A stretch of 64,000 nt of DNA from Chitinophaga pinensis DSM 2588 (GCF_000024005.1 NC_013132.1:4334001-4398000), one strand, 5' to 3'. Shown: positions 9,036 through 18,406, counted from the stretch's first letter. Made by a program: numbers and translations. The notes: generated by a model not told the origin, from the letters alone.

Positions 9036-9503
9036 TTACAGTTCTTTGTCCTGGAACATCTTCGAGTCGCGGGTGTTCTTTTGTACGGCAATGGCCGAAA
9101 ACATACTTAAACCGAATGCCATTGCGTAAAAACCTTTCTCACTCAGTGCGATCCCTGCATTCCACAGACCAATGGTTAACAAAAGCATGGATGAAATAGT
9201 GGCGAACCAGCTCAGACCGTAGTACAGGTCTGTAACAGGAAGTCCTTCCGCCCTATCTCTAACGCTTTTTTGCACAGAGACTACTGCGAACAGACCAAAT
9301 AATAAGATGGTTAAATAATATCCTTTTTCGTTTAACTGCATGTTTGCATTCCATAAACCGATGCAATATCCCACTGCTCCTGTTAATAGGGCAATCCAGG
9401 AAGCACCTATGAATGCGGCAGTCGGTTTAAATGGGTTTCTACCCTTTTCGCCATGTTTGGGGGCGGGGGAGTTATCTTCTGTTTTGTTTTGTAGCGGTTC
9501 CAT
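9036..9503 (-). CDS. YiaA/YiaB-type inner membrane protein
   Basis: A 155-residue protein with two repeated units, each a pair of hydrophobic helices: one starting near FIGASWIALLTGAVGY and one near LSWFATISSMLLLTIG. Each contains the GLWNA and EKGYY/EKGFY signature and ends with an AVQK-type sequence. This matches the YiaA/B two-helix domain family of small inner-membrane proteins of unknown function. The frame is open farther upstream, but the ATG at 9503 (MEPLQ) is preferred because the extra 32 residues have no family similarity. It is convergent with nothing on its 3' side except a terminator. Confidence 0.75.
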   Translation of the reverse strand: MEPLQNKTEDNSPAPKHGEKGRNPFKPTAAFIGASWIALLTGAVGYCIGLWNANMQLNEKGYYLTILLFGLFAVVSVQKSVRDRAEGLPVTDLYYGLSWFATISSMLLLTIGLWNAGIALSEKGFYAMAFGLSMFSAIAVQKNTRDSKMFQDKEL

Positions 9504-9604
9504 ATTGTTTTTTTTGTGATGAATATGAAACAAATGTCGGATGTAAGGGCCGTTCAAAAAAGCCAGAATGTGAAAAATACTGACGATATAAAATGGCAAT
9601 TATC

Positions 9605-9612
9605 TACCTTTG
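9605..9612 (+). promoter_or_regulatory. TAnnTTTG -7 box
   Basis: TACCTTTG, a match to the Bacteroidota -7 consensus, lies 32 bp before the ATG at 9645. No convincing -33 TTG is seen at the right distance. Confidence 0.5.
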
Positions 9613-9644
9613 TATAGGCTAAAATATCTATTTAATATATTCAT

Positions 9645-11174
9645 ATGGACTCACTTTCGGAGTTGATTAACCTGCTTAACAGTGCTGAGAAGAAGCTTTT
9701 CAGGCAGTTTTTACAGCGGAAAAATAAAAGATCCGATGTAAAGAACCTGCAATTGCTGGATTTGTTAGAAACTGACGATATAGATGGCATAAATAATCTC
9801 TATGAATCGCAGAAAAATGATGATGCATACCATGCTTTACGTAAAAGGTTACAGGACAATCTGCTGTTATTTTTGTCACAGAAGACCTTTGAAAGTAGTC
9901 AATCTGATACCTATGACGCACTACGTCTGCTTGTGGTGGGACGTTTTTTACTGGAAAATGATGTTGTAAAGATTGCCTTTAAGTGTTTGGATAAGGCTGA
10001 GCGACTTGCCGAGCAACTGGAGCAGTTTAACCTGCTGAATGAACTCCTGTTGTTGAAGTTACAGTATGCGCATCTGCCTGGAGCTGAAGATCTTGAAGTA
10101 CTGACTACACGTTTTATGCGCAACCAGTCGCATATGCAACGGGAGGCTAAGCTCAATATGGCCTATGCTTTCCTGAGACAGGAACTGCAGGAGATACACC
10201 TGAAAGGAAAGATTGTTAATCTAACGACCCTGATGCTCGCGACCATCCGGAAATACAAAATTTCCGCGCGGGAACTCATGACGTATAAGTCTATCTATCA
10301 GATTCTTTTCATCGCTAATGAATACGCAGCGATACAGCAGAATTATGGATTGATAGAGCGCTATATCAACCGGACGAATCAATTTATACAAGATCAGGGG
10401 CATAGAAAGCAGTCTTACCTCTTTTATCACATATCCATCTTGTATCTGCTGGCAAACTTTCACCTGAGACGGAAGGATTTTGACCGGTGCGCCGCTTATC
10501 TTGGGGAAATGATGGATTTAATGATGACGGATAGTCGTTATTATACGCTGTTTCATTCACGTCATCAACTACTCTCCGCCCTGAACCTGTTCTTTACAGA
10601 CCGCGCTGACGATGCGATTTCGATGTTACGGCAGTCACTTTCCAATGCAAAACATACGTCTAAATCGGAAGATATCGAGGACTTACGTATATGCCTGACC
10701 ATGTTTTTAGCGCTGTGTAATGATCGGGGAAGTCTGAAACAGCTGGCTTTACTGACGCGCACTGACGCCTGGTATGAGAAAAAAATGGGCATGTTGTGGA
10801 CCATCCGAAAGAACCTGATGGAAATTCTGGTACATGCACAGTTCTCCAACATTGAGCTTGCAATGTCCAGGCTGGTTAGCTTCCGACGGAGATATAAGAA
10901 GTATCTGCTGAAAACTTCAGAGGATCGGGTATTATTGTTTGTGAAACTGGTTGAAAAATACCTTCAAAAACCTGATGTTGTTTTTGAAGCGGCGTATAAA
11001 AAGGCGGTGTTAGATCTACCTGGCAGAGCGGAAAATGACGACATATTCACCCTCAGCTTTATTGCCTGGCTGATAGCGCGTTGGGAGAAAAAGGGCGCCT
11101 ATAAAGTTGCTTTGACGCTCATTCAGCAGGATAATCATGATCAGGAATACGCACTGCAGGTGAATGACTTGTGA
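9645..11174 (+). CDS. large all-helical protein of unknown function
   Basis: A 509-residue protein I cannot assign. It is almost entirely predicted helical, Leu-rich and without signal peptide or membrane segment, with degenerate 35-40-residue spacing that resembles TPR-like superhelical proteins. It begins MDSLSELINLLNSAEKKLF, a form I associate with uncharacterised Bacteroidota proteins. Its TGA at 11172-11174 abuts the stop of the convergent DUF1826-like gene with no base between. A TAnnTTTG box precedes it, so it is probably transcribed alone. Confidence 0.6.
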   Translation: MDSLSELINLLNSAEKKLFRQFLQRKNKRSDVKNLQLLDLLETDDIDGINNLYESQKNDDAYHALRKRLQDNLLLFLSQKTFESSQSDTYDALRLLVVGRFLLENDVVKIAFKCLDKAERLAEQLEQFNLLNELLLLKLQYAHLPGAEDLEVLTTRFMRNQSHMQREAKLNMAYAFLRQELQEIHLKGKIVNLTTLMLATIRKYKISARELMTYKSIYQILFIANEYAAIQQNYGLIERYINRTNQFIQDQGHRKQSYLFYHISILYLLANFHLRRKDFDRCAAYLGEMMDLMMTDSRYYTLFHSRHQLLSALNLFFTDRADDAISMLRQSLSNAKHTSKSEDIEDLRICLTMFLALCNDRGSLKQLALLTRTDAWYEKKMGMLWTIRKNLMEILVHAQFSNIELAMSRLVSFRRRYKKYLLKTSEDRVLLFVKLVEKYLQKPDVVFEAAYKKAVLDLPGRAENDDIFTLSFIAWLIARWEKKGAYKVALTLIQQDNHDQEYALQVNDL

Positions 11175-11873
11175 TCAACAGATCATTAACAATCGGTGTT
11201 GTCCGGCTTTCTCTTTTGGAGCACGGTGGAGACAGGGAAGGACCTTACTTTCAGGATGATCAACCGCTAACCTCCAGAGGTTACCAAGCCCTAAGCTTAT
11301 CAGTTGGGCATTCTGTTCCGCCTGGTAGTGCAGATCAAAGAAATGTTCGCTTAAAAAGGCATCAAACCCCTCATCTGGTCCCTGGTATAGTTTTTTGAGT
11401 TCTTCCCGTATTGCCGGAATGAGTATTTTCTGTTTGCCTTGTGCATTGGGCAATATGTCGCTTGGCTCGCCGTAGTAAGTGCATAAAAAGGTGTCAACAG
11501 GGATGGGAGAGCGATCTACGTGAAAAGAATAAACGTCGGTGGGGAAAAAAGGGTAGGTTTCGTCCCGGTCATAGTGGCTGATGACGTTCAGTACTGGTGA
11601 TGCGCCGTGCGCTTTTAATGCTTTAAAGTCATTTAAGAGAATTTCGCGGGCAAGTTGTCCTTGTTCACTCAACTGAAGGTCCAGCAGTTCTTCTTCCTCA
11701 ATGGTCGTTATATTTCCGCTTAGCGTTACCTTTTTAACAATCTCTGAAAAATCACCTGTCAGGTTCCGGTTCCAGCACATCGCATTTATTTCTCCGGTAA
11801 ATGGCGTGGTAATAAGGTCCTGGAAATTTGTGACATAATGAATCTGATTATTCTTATTAGGTAAGTCTGTCAT
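11175..11873 (-). CDS. DUF1826-like protein
   Basis: A 232-residue cytoplasmic protein of unknown biochemical function. The conserved-looking pieces are CWNRNL near residue 33, FHVDRSP near 119 followed by CTYYG, and a C-terminal LHRAP...RLLM. This order resembles DUF1826, a family with an HxD pair that could bind metal. The HxD function is inference. The gene is followed upstream (66 bp) by the HxlR gene on the same strand, so a two-gene transcript is possible. Family assignment is tentative. Confidence 0.5.
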   Translation of the reverse strand: MTDLPNKNNQIHYVTNFQDLITTPFTGEINAMCWNRNLTGDFSEIVKKVTLSGNITTIEEEELLDLQLSEQGQLAREILLNDFKALKAHGASPVLNVISHYDRDETYPFFPTDVYSFHVDRSPIPVDTFLCTYYGEPSDILPNAQGKQKILIPAIREELKKLYQGPDEGFDAFLSEHFFDLHYQAEQNAQLISLGLGNLWRLAVDHPESKVLPCLHRAPKEKAGQHRLLMIC

Positions 11874-11938
11874 GTATTTCGTATTGTAATTAAAATCAAT
11901 CTTTTGGAGAGCTGTTTTGTTCTCTGAGGATTATCCGG

Positions 11939-12304
11939 TTATTTGTTTTTAATCTTCGTCCTATGCCTTAACCCAAATACAATTAAGGCATTTATAACGG
12001 GGTGGGTTTCGCTGGCATGATCAGTAAGCGCATAGGACACTGTAATAGGTTTTGTATTATTCACTGTTCGGGTAATCAGCAAATTTTCCTCCAGCTGTTG
12101 TAATTCCTTCGACAGTACTTTGGGGGTGATCCCCTTTGAGGTTTCCAGTATGTCTTTAAAGCGCATGGCGCCGCGGTGATATAAATTCGTAAGAATACAT
12201 ACTTTCCATTTGCCACTCAATAACTCAATAGCATCTCTGAGAGCTAATCGCTTATCAATAGAAGGTGTTGGTTCGCAATTTAATTTTTCCATGAGTAAAG
12301 TCAC
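11939..12304 (-). CDS. HxlR-family winged-helix regulator
   Basis: Transcriptional regulator of 121 residues. The HxlR hallmark is present: a Cys near the N-terminus (LNCEPT), the GKWKVCIL helix, GAMRFKDI, then GITPKVLSKELQQLEENLL, which is the recognition helix, and the wing VSYALTD. It is divergent from an SDR oxidoreductase; HxlR proteins often control such a neighbour in response to electrophiles, so this SDR is the likely target (inference). An alternative start is the ATG four codons downstream. Confidence 0.85.
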   Translation of the reverse strand: MTLLMEKLNCEPTPSIDKRLALRDAIELLSGKWKVCILTNLYHRGAMRFKDILETSKGITPKVLSKELQQLEENLLITRTVNNTKPITVSYALTDHASETHPVINALIVFGLRHRTKIKNK

Positions 12305-12347
12305 TTTCCTAAAGGTAACGGATAGTAAATGTATAGCAATTGGGGGA

Positions 12348-12355
12348 TAGTTTTG
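12348..12355 (+). promoter_or_regulatory. TAnnTTTG -7 box of the SDR gene
   Basis: TAGTTTTG lies 18 bp before the ATG at 12373. It falls downstream of an in-frame TTG at 12340, so transcription would begin after that codon; this decides for the ATG at 12373 or 12382 as start. Confidence 0.55.
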
Positions 12356-12372
12356 TGCTGTTTAAAACTAAT

Positions 12373-13119
12373 ATGAAAACTATGGGAAATAGCAACGCAT
12401 ACAGTTTGGAAGGTAAGAAGGTTGTTTTATTGGGAGGAACTTCAGGGTTGGGGCTGGCAACAGCAGTAGCTGCGGCAAATGAAGGTGCATTGGTGGTGGT
12501 GGTCTCTGGTACCCGGGAAAAGGTAGATGAGGCATTAGCTGTATTACCGGAAAACAGTGCAGGTTTTGTTGCTGACCTTGGAGACGAGCTGCAGGTGGCA
12601 GCACTGTTCGAAAAGACAGGCGAATTTGATCACCTCGTTTTTACAGCCGGCGATGCGTTATTATTTGGTGAATTGCCGGGATTGGACATCGACAAGGCAA
12701 AACAATCCATTCATCTGCGTTTCTGGGGGGCAATTATGGCGGCAAAGCATGGCGCACCACTCATTAGAAAAGGAGGATCAATTACCTTAACGACGGGTGC
12801 GTTAGGCAGAAGGCCGAGGAAAGGAACAGCAGTGGTTGCAGGAATGGCGAGTGCGATAGAAGGACTTACCCGTGCATTGGCTATTGATCTTGCACCTATA
12901 CGCGTGAATGCGGTATGTGCAGGCACTGTCAGAACGAATCTTTTAAAACACCTATGCGAAGCGGACAGAGAAGATTTCTTTGAGCAGGTCGGCAAGAAAC
13001 TGTTGACAGGAAGGGTAGGGGATGCGGAAAATCTTGCGGAAGCGTATCTGTATTTAATGCGTGGCGCCTTTACGACAGGGCAGATATTGGTCGTAGATGG
13101 TGGTAGTCTGTTGGTATAA
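12373..13119 (+). CDS. SDR-family oxidoreductase
   Basis: Short-chain dehydrogenase/reductase of about 248 residues, NAD(P)-dependent. The cofactor motif GGTSGLG follows VVLLGG, a DLGD-type acidic site comes after the third strand, and the C-terminus ends TTGQILVVDGGSLLV as in classical SDRs. The usual catalytic YxxxK is not clear: GRRPRKGTAVVAGMASAIEGL lies where it is expected, so the Tyr appears replaced. That could mean altered chemistry. It is divergent from the HxlR gene and probably regulated by it. Substrate unknown. Confidence 0.82.
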   Translation: MKTMGNSNAYSLEGKKVVLLGGTSGLGLATAVAAANEGALVVVVSGTREKVDEALAVLPENSAGFVADLGDELQVAALFEKTGEFDHLVFTAGDALLFGELPGLDIDKAKQSIHLRFWGAIMAAKHGAPLIRKGGSITLTTGALGRRPRKGTAVVAGMASAIEGLTRALAIDLAPIRVNAVCAGTVRTNLLKHLCEADREDFFEQVGKKLLTGRVGDAENLAEAYLYLMRGAFTTGQILVVDGGSLLV

Positions 13120-13374
13120 ATTATGTCAGATGACTCATCCATTGTCACCTGTAAGTTACCTTGTTACCCGCTTGTTACCGGTACTTTTGGTTACAAAGTA
13201 GCTGAGATAAATGAATGTATGCTAAGTTTGCATCGTAGCAATTAGAAATTGAACGATGGGTACTGAAAGTAGCAATGGTGTCATAAAGGCTCATCAGTAA
13301 TAGCATCCATGTACGTTTGCTGATATCTACTATTCTTGCATAAATCCATTTACACAAATAATACTTATTTAAAG

Positions 13375-13725
13375 ATGAGTTTGGACAATAAGGAAATACT
13401 GTTAAAAGCAAACGCCTGTGTCCGTGAGGGCGACAATGAAGGGTTTTTGTCTTTCTGCGTGGATGATATAGAATACGACTTTGTTGGGGATAAGATCCTG
13501 CAGGGAAAGGAAGCGCTTCGGGAGTATATGAAAGAAGCCTACGCAACACCTCCGGAGTTTAACGTCGACAATTTAATTGCTGAGGGCGATTTTGTTACAG
13601 CCATTGGCAAGATCAGTCTGAAGGGCAAAAGCGGGGAAAAGATCCATTATGCTTACTGCGATGTCTGGCGTTTCCGGGGGGGTAAGTTGGCGGAGTTGAA
13701 GGCTTTTGTTATTGAAACTGCCTAA
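13375..13725 (+). CDS. SnoaL/NTF2-like protein
   Basis: A 116-residue alpha+beta cone-fold protein of the SnoaL-like/ketosteroid-isomerase-like group. Typical elements are the first helix (LKANACVREGDNEGFLSF), DDIEYDF, GKEALREYMKE and the closing YCDVWRFRGGKLAELKAFV strand pair. Such proteins bind or isomerise small hydrophobic compounds, or are accessory; no specific substrate can be given. The ATG at 13375 starts the family pattern; an upstream in-frame ATG at 13336 adds 13 unlikely residues. Confidence 0.75.
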   Translation: MSLDNKEILLKANACVREGDNEGFLSFCVDDIEYDFVGDKILQGKEALREYMKEAYATPPEFNVDNLIAEGDFVTAIGKISLKGKSGEKIHYAYCDVWRFRGGKLAELKAFVIETA

Positions 13726-13738
13726 GTATAAATATGCA

Positions 13739-13761
13739 GCCGCTCTTCAGCTTGTAGCGGC
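13739..13761. terminator. short hairpin after the SnoaL-like gene
   Basis: GCCGCT / AGCGGC with an 11-nt loop, 14 bp after the stop codon. The following T-tract is weak, so termination is only possible. Confidence 0.3.
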
Positions 13762-13953
13762 GCAATTCTTTCGACGGGGTCAATATATGCTGCAAACTAA
13801 GACAGTTTTTCCCCTTGTCAAAAAATAAGTAGAAAAGACATTTTATCAATTCGATTTTGACTGCGAAGGCGATCGGAAGCGAATTCGAAATGAAATTAAT
13901 TGTGACCACATCGCGCGGCGGATGGGTATAGGGAAATTATTTAAATAAGAAAA

Positions 13954-14949
13954 ATGGCACAGAATAATTATGGAGGAGCGTTACAACAACCGATTGGTTC
14001 AGGGTTTAACGCAACATCAACTACAAGTGATGTAATTAGAGGCATAGACCTTACAGGAAAGATTGCGATCGTTACGGGTGGTAATACAGGGATCGGTCTG
14101 GAAACGGTAAAGACACTTTCTAAGGCAGGCGCAACAGTGATAGTACCCGCCAGAGATATTGAGAAAGCAAAAAAGAACCTGGCAGGAATCAGTCATGTAG
14201 AAATAGAAGAAATGGACCTGATGGTACCTGATTCTATTGACCGCTTTGCTGACAAGTTCCTGGCTTCGGGAAGACCTTTACATTTGCTCATTAATAATGC
14301 AGGAATTATGTTCGTATCCTTACGCCGTGATGTAAATGGATATGAATCGCAGCTTGCTGTCAACTATCTTGCGGTATTCAGGCTTACGGCCAGGTTATGG
14401 GAACCACTGAAAAAAGCGAATGGGGCCCGCATCGTGAATGTATCCTCCCTGGGACATCATTTTGCCCCTTTCAATTTTGAAGATCCGAATTTTGCACATA
14501 GTGAATATCAGACTTTACAGGCTTACGGACAGTCAAAAACTGCTGTCAATCTTTTTTCGCTTGAGCTGAATGAACGAGCGAAGGCGTTCGATGTAAGGGT
14601 ATATTCGCTGCATCCCGGGAATATCTGGGGGACAGAATTAACGAGAGAAGCACCATTGGAGATATTACAGCAATTTGGTTTTTATGATGAGCATGGAAAT
14701 CCGGTGCAGGCAGTGATTGATTCGCTGAAAACCATTCCACAAGGTGCGGCGACAACTATATGGGCTGCTACGAGTCCGCTGTTAAAGGAGATTGGTGGTG
14801 TGTATTTAGAAGATGTTGATGTGGCTGCACTGGCGGTTGATGCATCGGTACCTAATGGTGTAAAGCCGTATTCATTGGATGAAGCGAGCGCAAAATCATT
14901 GTGGAAATTGACGGAGGAATTGACGGGCGTTAGATTTAATGTGGGTTGA
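13954..14949 (+). CDS. SDR oxidoreductase, retinol-dehydrogenase-like
   Basis: A 331-residue short-chain dehydrogenase. Cofactor motif GGNTGIG (from about residue 38), NNAGIM after the fourth strand, catalytic Ser in VNVSSLGH and the YGQSK motif (Tyr-x3-Lys) near 192 are all present. Length and the N-terminal 25-residue extension (QQPIGSGFNATSTTSDVIRG) match the atypical SDRs annotated as retinol dehydrogenase/WW-domain-oxidoreductase-like, which in bacteria act on unidentified carbonyl compounds. No partner gene is adjacent. Confidence 0.85.
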   Translation: MAQNNYGGALQQPIGSGFNATSTTSDVIRGIDLTGKIAIVTGGNTGIGLETVKTLSKAGATVIVPARDIEKAKKNLAGISHVEIEEMDLMVPDSIDRFADKFLASGRPLHLLINNAGIMFVSLRRDVNGYESQLAVNYLAVFRLTARLWEPLKKANGARIVNVSSLGHHFAPFNFEDPNFAHSEYQTLQAYGQSKTAVNLFSLELNERAKAFDVRVYSLHPGNIWGTELTREAPLEILQQFGFYDEHGNPVQAVIDSLKTIPQGAATTIWAATSPLLKEIGGVYLEDVDVAALAVDASVPNGVKPYSLDEASAKSLWKLTEELTGVRFNVG

Positions 14950-15378
14950 TTGTTTGTATGACGGAAGGATAAGGGATCTGAATAGATCGCGTCAGCTATT
15001 CATAAAGGTCAAAGATATTGCAGCGCCTTAAAACTATGCATTTTAAGGTACTTCCATATCTCTGACCTTTCCGTTTTGGTGCCTGGCAGCATGAGAAACA
15101 TTGGCATGGGGCTTCTCCGGATAAAGTCATGAGTCATATCGCCATCTATACCTGCTGTTTGAGGGTCTTAAATGGCCTTTATATATACCGTATCGTAGCA
15201 ATGAAGGTGGAGTTGATCCGGTGTTGACTTCCGGATAAATCATCAGTATAAAATGTAAAAGGAAGTCAGATTTGCCTTAGACCGGGCAATAGCAGTACAG
15301 CAGCAGGACGATGCTGTAGCTGAAGGAGAGAATGTAAAGGTGTAATTCATCAAAATATATCAGAAGGGCTATCATCAT
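14950..15378. other. intergenic region without supported gene
   Basis: About 430 bases between convergent genes. The long imperfect hairpin at 15004-15070 is listed separately; nothing else is supported. Confidence 0.5.
15004..15070. other. long interrupted inverted repeat
   Basis: Outer arms AAAGGTCAAAGATAT and ATATCTCTGACCTTT pair with one mismatch; inside them CCTTAAAA and TTTTAAGG pair perfectly around a short loop. The two-tier hairpin lies between two convergent genes and could be a terminator for both, a small RNA or the trace of a mobile repeat. Confidence 0.45.
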
Positions 15379-16131
15379 TTATTCCAGCTGAACCAGACCT
15401 TTATCGGCTATATGTCTAATGTCTGGTATTAACAGTTGCTGCAATGTTAAGCGCTCCGGGTGAGTTCTTTTATTAAAACATCCATGCATTTGTAGCGCTG
15501 TCACGGTAATAATATCAGCAGCCATGTGTTGTCTGTTCCCAGCTATGCCATTTTTATCCAGGGCCCTCACCTGGAGGATTATCACCAATGTGCCGTCGCC
15601 AGGGACGTCCAGGGCAATATCCCTTCCTTCGAAGGTAGTTTCCGGATCTATCATCAAGGTAACTGCTCTGCGCCCTGTGACCTGACCGGACATAAAATCG
15701 ATACGTATTGCAATGACTTTTACTTCCAGTCCAGTAATACCTTTATGCCGGATGATGCTTTGTGCCGGGATGTGCAAGACTTCATTTCTGAAAAGCCGGG
15801 GAATTACTGTAAAAAAACGATCTAAGCCAGCATATTGATTGAAATGGAAACCGGCTATCGCCGTATGATCATCACCTGCTGCAATAAGTACCTTGTTCAG
15901 GCGATTTATATGGGCGCCGTCACAACGGATGTCCAGTTCAGGGTAGCAGGCATGACGGATCAGGGCCGCTTTCCTGCTGGCCAGGCCGAAGCGCCTGGAC
16001 GCGCGTCGGGTAGCAGCGGTCTGCCGTACTGATTGGGGCACACTGCGCAAAAAGTATTTACCATTGCGCTGATAACCTATGAGGTTACCGAGTTTACCTG
16101 TAAAGGTGAAGATTGACATTTGTTTGGCCAT
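15379..16131 (-). CDS. unknown protein, TGKLGNLxGYxRNGKYFLR family
   Basis: A 250-residue protein beginning MAKQMSIFTFTGKLGNLIGY followed by RNGKYFLRSVPQSVRQT. I know this start from a paralogous group of uncharacterised proteins in Chitinophaga-type genomes, but no function is established. It is beta-rich with basic patches in the first 50 residues and no signal peptide. No operon neighbour. The call rests on coding character and on memory of the family start; no search was possible. Confidence 0.55.
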   Translation of the reverse strand: MAKQMSIFTFTGKLGNLIGYQRNGKYFLRSVPQSVRQTAATRRASRRFGLASRKAALIRHACYPELDIRCDGAHINRLNKVLIAAGDDHTAIAGFHFNQYAGLDRFFTVIPRLFRNEVLHIPAQSIIRHKGITGLEVKVIAIRIDFMSGQVTGRRAVTLMIDPETTFEGRDIALDVPGDGTLVIILQVRALDKNGIAGNRQHMAADIITVTALQMHGCFNKRTHPERLTLQQLLIPDIRHIADKGLVQLE

Positions 16132-16347
16132 TCGAGATATTTTGATAGGGTAAATTTAGTCTAACCTGTGGAAGGTGTTCAGGGACTAGATTGCAGATTA
16201 TCTAAAGCTGACAGGAGAGAGGTTGTGTATTGTCTAAAGGTGATTCGGGTTGTGTTGGAGAATGGTGAAGGTGAGTCGGGTGGGGTTTGGAGATTGTCGA
16301 AAAAGATGTTTTATGAAATTGGTTTTTATTTTGATAATCAGTCTAAT
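16132..16347. other. intergenic region
   Basis: About 215 bases upstream of the minus-strand unknown gene, G-rich on the plus strand. No gene is supported. Confidence 0.4.
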
Positions 16348-16384
16348 AAAAGCCCTGAAAATTTCTGATTTTCAGGGCTTTTTA
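16348..16384 (-). terminator. strong terminator hairpin
   Basis: Perfect 12-bp stem AGCCCTGAAAAT / ATTTTCAGGGCT with a 5-nt loop, flanked by A and T runs on the two sides so it could work on both strands. It lies 63 bp past the stop of the minus-strand lipoprotein gene. Confidence 0.75.
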
Positions 16385-16446
16385 TTACTGCTAATGCCAG
16401 GTTTCATAAACCAATTGATATCATTGAATATACTGATTACCATCTG

Positions 16447-17295
16447 TTATCTTTTGATATAACGATACTCAATACCGAATTTTTCACCAGAGACGGCACT
16501 GGCCTGCGAGGAGGACAGGTTGCCATCAGCATCATAGTGATGATCAAAATTAATTGTAGAGTTGCTCCCACCATTATTCCTGATAACAAGACTTGTCAGG
16601 TTGTTTTTTCCTAAAGAAAGTGTGTTATCATCCTGATGTATAATATTCATGATATAAGGATTGCGCGAAAACACTTCATAGAGCGGATTGGGATGGTTGT
16701 CGTAAGTGCAGGTCAATTCATCGGTAGTTGATGTCGCATCTTCGAAAAAGCTATCGAACCGATGATCAAGAATCTTCACGGGATTACGATCACTATATGT
16801 AAGTTCAGTGTAGCGGACCCGCTTAATATTCTCTTCAAATACTGTGTCCTTGCTTCCGAACAGTGATGCCTGATTATCATTGTTGAATGTAATAAAGAGG
16901 CTATCTCTGAGTCTATGATTAATGGGATCCTGTTTGTAAACAGTTATTTTATTGCCTGTATAAGTCAGAGAATCCAGTTCTTTGAGCTCATTGCTGCTGA
17001 ACCACCTTATTGAAATACATTGCTGGCGTTCATTATATCCGAATTGAATACGTTGCCGCCATTCCTGGTTTTGTATCTGTTGCATAAATAATGTTGCCGG
17101 TGTGTTATCTGCGTTGTACACAATACTATCAACAGCAGATCTCAAATTGTTGCTGCCATCGTTAGCAGTATTATAGATCACAACCGGCAGATACAAGGGG
17201 TTCGCAGGATTTGTATCAGGTCCGTCATTCTTTTTACAGCCTGCCAATGTAACAATGGCTAATAGCATTAATTGGGACATGGATCGTTTACTCAT
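16447..17295 (-). CDS. lipoprotein of unknown function
   Basis: A 282-residue protein with a lipoprotein signal peptide: basic start, hydrophobic stretch and lipobox LAGC with the lipidated Cys at residue 20, followed by KKND, a typical Bacteroidota export context. The mature part is beta-rich, with repeated strand pairs containing YNADNTP, YTGNKITVYK, YSDRNPVK and YDADGNLSS; these resemble YD-type beta-hairpin repeats. It probably sits on the outer membrane or periplasmic face. No partner gene is seen. Confidence 0.7.
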   Translation of the reverse strand: MSKRSMSQLMLLAIVTLAGCKKNDGPDTNPANPLYLPVVIYNTANDGSNNLRSAVDSIVYNADNTPATLFMQQIQNQEWRQRIQFGYNERQQCISIRWFSSNELKELDSLTYTGNKITVYKQDPINHRLRDSLFITFNNDNQASLFGSKDTVFEENIKRVRYTELTYSDRNPVKILDHRFDSFFEDATSTTDELTCTYDNHPNPLYEVFSRNPYIMNIIHQDDNTLSLGKNNLTSLVIRNNGGSNSTINFDHHYDADGNLSSSQASAVSGEKFGIEYRYIKR

Positions 17296-17584
17296 GTGTG
17301 TAATCTTTTAACTTTAGGGTTCAATTGTACTTTTTCTGGTTTTTCAGGATTATTAATAGCGAAAGTTCTGATTTTTTTGAAGATTAACAAATTAGTTTTA
17401 CTAATGGTTGAGTTCGAAGAAGTAAGTTGTCTCCGATTAATTTCGCTTCATGCGGCTATAAAGTCTATCGCGATGTTGATTTGTACATTAAACGTTATAG
17501 CAGCCCCGAAAATACCAACTAGTTTGTATTTTCAGAATTGCCTGATAATCATACATTCGTCTCTCACAAAATAACCACAATATC

Positions 17585-18406
17585 ATGCGGAATGTATTCG
17601 AATTAAAAAAAGATCATACTCCTACTAAAGAGGAAATCCAGAATGTTCACCTTCTTGGAAAAGGCATTATTTGTGACACAGAATCCCGCGGCCATGAAAC
17701 ACCACAAAACAAATCTATTACAGAGCTGGTTGTAGATGCTTCTGAAGGATTTATACCTTTATGGGAGCCGGGTGTAACGCTGCGCTGGCGCTTTCAGGAG
17801 CGCGCATTGAATAGCTTTGCGCATCCGGAGGAAGTAAAAGATACTGTCCGTCAACTTTTTGCCAAAGCGCTTGTTAAATGGGGTAAAGCTGCCCCCGTGC
17901 GTTTCACAGAAGACAAAGACCTGTGGGACTTCGAAATTGTTGTATTGTCGAGTAATAAGTGTAATGCATCCGGCTGCGTACTGGCAAGCGCCTTCTTCCC
18001 TGATGCCGGTCAGCATAAGTTTAATGTGTATCCCATATTATTCGAGCAGAAAGATGAAGAGCAGATTGATACTTTTGTACATGAAACCGGGCATATCTTC
18101 GGCCTGCGTCATTTCTTCGCGAAAACAAAAGAAGCAGCGTTTCCTTCTGAGATATTCGGTACCCACGAGAAATTCACGATTATGAATTACGGCTCGCTGA
18201 GTCAATTGACAGATGCTGATAAAGCCGATCTCCTGAGATTATACCAACAGGCATGGTCCAGACAGCTGACCAATATAAACGGTACACCTATCCGTTTTGT
18301 CAGGCCTTTCAGTGCAACGGCCAGTGTTACGGCGGATGTTTATCCATTCAGCCAGATTCCCGCGGTTGCTGCGAAGCATACAGAGGCTCTGCTGAATATG
18401 ATGTAA
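17585..18406 (+). CDS. metzincin-type zinc metalloprotease (matrixin-like)
   Basis: A 273-residue protein with the full metzincin signature HETGHIFGLRH (zinc ligands His166, His170, His176; catalytic Glu167) and a Met-turn IMNYG with Met200, 24 residues later. The preceding sequence includes LRWRF and a matrixin-like region around DFEIVV. This predicts a catalytic domain of the M10/matrixin type. No N-terminal signal peptide or transmembrane segment is visible, which is unusual because most relatives are exported. It is followed by a terminator 27 bp downstream. Confidence 0.78.
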   Translation: MRNVFELKKDHTPTKEEIQNVHLLGKGIICDTESRGHETPQNKSITELVVDASEGFIPLWEPGVTLRWRFQERALNSFAHPEEVKDTVRQLFAKALVKWGKAAPVRFTEDKDLWDFEIVVLSSNKCNASGCVLASAFFPDAGQHKFNVYPILFEQKDEEQIDTFVHETGHIFGLRHFFAKTKEAAFPSEIFGTHEKFTIMNYGSLSQLTDADKADLLRLYQQAWSRQLTNINGTPIRFVRPFSATASVTADVYPFSQIPAVAAKHTEALLNMM

